Positions 15,101 to 16,429 of a DNA stretch of 16,429 nucleotides are shown here, in pieces. Source of the stretch: Sutterella sp. (lineage in GTDB: Bacteria > Pseudomonadota > Gammaproteobacteria > Burkholderiales > Burkholderiaceae_F). The DNA lies in the NCBI GenBank assembly GCA_019418605.1, contig DYBN01000006.1:1-16429 (forward strand). Direction: 5' to 3'. Positions within the stretch are counted from its first letter, which is position 1, and each line of letters starts with the position of its first letter. Made by a program: the position numbers and the translations under genes. Below the pieces are notes generated by a model. That model worked only from the letters and a program-made list of their open reading frames with translations, was not told the DNA's origin and made no database searches.

Positions 15101-15834
15101 ACCGGTTTGCCTTCGGCATCATAGTGTTTCAAGAGTTTCTTGAAGCTTTCTATCGGAACCCTGAAAGCAGCAGGAAAGTCAGAAAGCTTCTCCCAAGAAT
15201 ACCGAATGTCCTCGTCGTTCGGTTCCGAGGGGAGATTTTTCATTGCATTTGCCAGGCTGACCGCGCCTTCTTTAAGAAGATTTCTATAGTGCTCATCATC
15301 AAATGATATTGGTTTGTCGTTGATGAGTTGGGCTTGAATAAAGCTATCAAGCAAGTCCCCGGAATCAGGATATCTTTTTAGAAAGCTCAGAAGTCTTTTG
15401 AGACACCGTGCGGCCCATCCCGCCTCATTTGCAAGACCTTTGATGGGGATGCCCGCCTGCGCCATAACATAACCAATGAACCTTTTGCCATTGTGTTGAA
15501 TTTGTGTTTCATGGTTCCAATATTTAGCGCCTCGGCAAACGAGCTGAGTATGGTCTTCTTGGTTGTAATTGGCTCCGATCGTCTTGTCAATGACGTCCCA
15601 GCTCCAAGGGCCTTCTTCGTAGTTTCGACTAATCCATAAAGCTCCGAAGAGAACATAGGCACCCGCAAACTCGTAGTTCCTAGGTGAGCGCGTTGAACCG
15701 TAGAGGGCGACAATTGAACGCAACGCGGTGCACAGCTCTTGATACTGCTCATCTGTGGCATGGCACTTGTACAGAGGCTGGTTTGGTTGCTTGTTGTTTG
15801 TATAAAAGGTGCGTAACCATGAAGGGTATTGCAT
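12118..15834 (-). CDS. druH: DruH-like protein of type III Druantia, 1238 residues
   Basis: I recognise no well-known enzyme domain. Length, position directly before a DruE-type helicase, and the N-terminus (MQYPSWLRTFY, then YEFAGAYVLFGALWIS and KRFIGYVMAQAGIPIKGLA) fit the large partner protein of two-gene Druantia systems; I recall this family being labelled STY4851/ECs_5259, which should be confirmed. Residues 1-240 look helical, roughly 250-900 look rich in beta strands, and the last 300 look helical again. A PD-(D/E)xK-like pattern (ADRYILWD at 251-258, LIFEAK at 267-272) may hint at a nuclease fold. The ATG has AAGGA about six bases upstream. The frame is unbroken and AT-rich compared with rpsF-dnaB. 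It is probably transcribed together with druE. Confidence 0.7.
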   Translation of the reverse strand: MQYPSWLRTFYTNNKQPNQPLYKCHATDEQYQELCTALRSIVALYGSTRSPRNYEFAGAYVLFGALWISRNYEEGPWSWDVIDKTIGANYNQEDHTQLVCRGAKYWNHETQIQHNGKRFIGYVMAQAGIPIKGLANEAGWAARCLKRLLSFLKRYPDSGDLLDSFIQAQLINDKPISFDDEHYRNLLKEGAVSLANAMKNLPSEPNDEDIRYSWEKLSDFPAAFRVPIESFKKLLKHYDAEGKPVETLFCADRYILWDSNLELKPVLIFEAKINTSKTSWPEIASIFPSLQSSSIQEQILEGASGVILADDRIFAKVRFLGDNSWHVTPAAVIHRSNAAAIFPLSLRVNIRQGISSTSAAPLGASSDFNLLEPAVFIPDTNHGRWSFYGCGNVSTPANRVLILCPSDTEICNDGAGISAEGRSLRTVADPIFEVNGRSFKLIKIEQNINLQIDGNVYSIRLHDAEGEKFSAWFSGEFLGITAEGLPIYRGIPKIISKAKLLQQTWKIGPRGKISSVPPRISTASICKATLYSNSKATKSLRALILPERSSRRITIGSRIKPGIIRFSNWGHLRVKTDCPTVKSRVEDETVILECLPIVSPDLLRSFNATFINPENGSVFSFHFEYPQRTAVARLGQQILKKDAEVTLDEVRHVVFSITDPQKSQSERLLMMDAISPPASLSDSKKCRLWVPFYIREEDHTGRLVYEDFRDELFRLMRLDTGIPRSVHLRLEGDSDQPFIRVVQFGESLQYISSEDAVLYRSSQFQKTEELVAEDAPSRNFRFLPLVPDKNKSESFVRGIRLGSKLDLHKLIPYRQIPWIALALDDDHCHIRPLVIPPKIDYNHFEAQPNTSKYEEVFTSSNKEANLPDSSSQNRVGDHLSKCLSNKAIDRIEFPLADIQSIWTGSEMSAEDHRLAEYFVRETIFNPSYDSRKVFEHLLEELGHRAFAFLPFWNALSEDVPLAFTFALSFDLTMPPAKDGRSLTFSVGRYHTWRWDLFSIKELGAILGNLQIFLRNRFIALGLSKECSGKLAWEQVLRILSMDIATFTPVLHNRLICTLAQIHESCFVHCSELYRLPFFRLTAQHIPSETSLLNALKEACDHFGPEIRLSETRSKAGSALEALTNFIETLNKHDPQGAQFTRRIFCGIKLSKVSSENYYMQAVLVIFFAWIRAYSLQRKGKPELLFHLAGKVLFFFTETLLAANFEWTEFCASFVDACNVKFQEELRNQSSKGIPQRPD

Positions 15835-15889
15835 GATGATCCTTGGCGGCAGAAGGAATGGCGACTATTTCAGGCTTTTCAATATTGTA
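15835..15889 (-). promoter_or_regulatory. druH ribosome binding site and possible -10 element
   Basis: On the minus strand AAGGA lies about six bases before the druH ATG (15834). Fifty bases upstream is TACAAT (15884-15889), a good -10 match. No convincing -35 box is found at 16-19 bases from it (best is CTGCGA), so the promoter is only a candidate. Confidence 0.35.
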
Positions 15890-16191
15890 TTTTCTAGGCA
15901 GAGCGATCGCAGAACGGAGGTAAGTTGACCTAAACGTTTTTTCTGGAGCTGTTGTTTTTGCAGAAATCCTCCTTGGTTTTCCGATCGGTTTCTGCGGTCA
16001 CCCTTCAGAGCTGTCAGCCGGAAGCTGTCGATGCTTCCTCCGCAGCCTTGCGGCTGAAAATTTTCTCCAACCACATCAGCCTGGAACTCCTACCCTGCAT
16101 ATTGCAAGTGCCCCGATTCTAGCCGCCCCTCGATCTAACCGGCCGGAAAGCCGCCGTGCGGGGCGATAAATGGGACGAACAGGCGCGCAAA

Positions 16192-16230
16192 AAGGGGGTG
16201 GTTCGCGAAAAACGGCGACACTACCCCCTT
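16192..16230. repeat. Inverted repeat AAGGGGGT / ACCCCCTT
   Basis: Two perfect 8-base arms (16192-16199 and 16223-16230) flank 23 bases that can pair further (CGCG/CG). No T run follows the right arm. It may be a structured RNA, a protein site or the end of a decayed mobile element. Confidence 0.4.
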
Positions 16231-16279
16231 GCCCCCGATGGAAAATCCGAGGTATTGGACGAATGCTTCATAACTATTG

Positions 16280-16293
16280 GAATCCCGGGATTC
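16280..16293. repeat. Perfect 14-base palindrome GAATCCCGGGATTC
   Basis: The sequence equals its own reverse complement and is flanked on both sides by TATTGG (16275-16280 and 16299-16304). This looks like a dimeric protein binding site or a remnant of an element end; no adjacent regulator gene is visible. Confidence 0.4.
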
Positions 16294-16315
16294 TCACATA
16301 TTGGAACGGTCATTT

Positions 16316-16350
16316 ACGGCGCTGTGGATTTTTCGCTACGCGCCGTTTCT
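16316..16350 (+). repeat. Hairpin ACGGCGC / GCGCCGT followed by TTTCT
   Basis: Two perfect 7-base arms (16316-16322 and 16340-16346) enclose 17 bases, and TTTCT follows on the plus strand, so it could be a weak terminator for something transcribed rightward. No gene ending here is recognised. Confidence 0.35.
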
Positions 16351-16390
16351 ACGTGTCCTGACTGCCGGTGGCGGGTAAGTTCCCCAAAGC

Positions 16391-16426
16391 TTTTGGACAG
16401 CCCTCTGATTTTGTGGCAATCCAAAA
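16391..16426. repeat. Inverted repeat TTTTGGA / TCCAAAA at window end
   Basis: Seven-base arms at 16391-16397 and 16420-16426 are separated by 22 bases. A nested CCAAA/TTTGG hairpin starts at 16384. The window ends immediately after, so the context is unknown. Confidence 0.25.
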
Positions 16427-16429
16427 CTG

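Larger units (their letters stand above)
15890..16429. other. Gene-poor region upstream of druH
   Basis: About 540 bases without a gene I can support. A 69-residue minus-strand frame ending at 15865 and a 63-residue plus-strand frame at 16170-16361 are open, but neither resembles a known protein. An AAGGAGG lies at about 15968-15974 on the minus strand but is followed only by a CTG codon. Base composition becomes more GC-rich again beyond about 16100 and several inverted repeats occur, so the edge of the inserted block may lie here. Confidence 0.5.

Noticed and set aside
15865..16074. 69-residue minus-strand frame upstream of druH as a third defence gene
   Set aside because: No family resemblance, no ribosome binding site at its ATG, and composition not distinct from non-coding sequence; left as an unassigned open frame.
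16170..16361. 63-residue plus-strand frame at the right end
   Set aside because: It crosses two inverted repeats, has no clear ribosome binding site, and its sequence resembles nothing I know.
1..16429. CRISPR array, integrase or complete insertion sequence
   Set aside because: No regularly spaced direct repeats, no recombinase or transposase motifs in an intact frame, and no matching terminal repeats at both block edges were found by reading.

Overview
The window looks like a chromosomal segment of a betaproteobacterium. It has a GC-rich core in which priB lies between rpsF and rpsR, followed by rplI and dnaB. That order and the protein sequences fit Burkholderiales. A gut Sutterellaceae-type organism is my guess from overall feel, not something the sequence proves.

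Left part (1-4401), core genome. A tRNA-Leu(CAA) gene is on the minus strand with its own promoter and intrinsic terminator. The ribosomal operon rpsF-priB-rpsR-rplI runs on the plus strand. It has a well-spaced sigma70-type promoter, a leader hairpin resembling the S6:S18 autoregulatory element, and a strong terminator after rplI. The replicative helicase gene dnaB follows, then a small DUF456-type membrane protein gene in the same direction. PriB and DnaB both act in replication restart and fork movement.

Middle junction (4402-5542). Two hairpins separate the core from a minus-strand reading frame whose C-terminal half carries three full AT-hook motifs and a partial fourth; its 5' part looks degraded. 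Between it and the large helicase gene is a stretch with protein-like but broken reading frames.

Right part (5543-15834), a more AT-rich defence-like block on the minus strand. A 1238-residue protein of no known fold is followed after 47 bases by a giant DEAH helicase with zinc ribbons and a DUF1998 module. This two-gene layout is best explained as a type III Druantia anti-phage system (druH-druE). The helicase gene is cut by one in-frame TGA between a zinc ribbon and the DUF1998 domain. The frame stays open on both sides, so the undamaged protein would be about 2175 residues. This is the main finding: a freshly inactivated, split or recoded DruE.

Right end (15835-16429). There is no convincing gene. 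The region holds the druH ribosome binding site, a possible -10 element and several inverted repeats, and may mark the edge of the inserted block. No integrase or complete insertion sequence is visible in the window.
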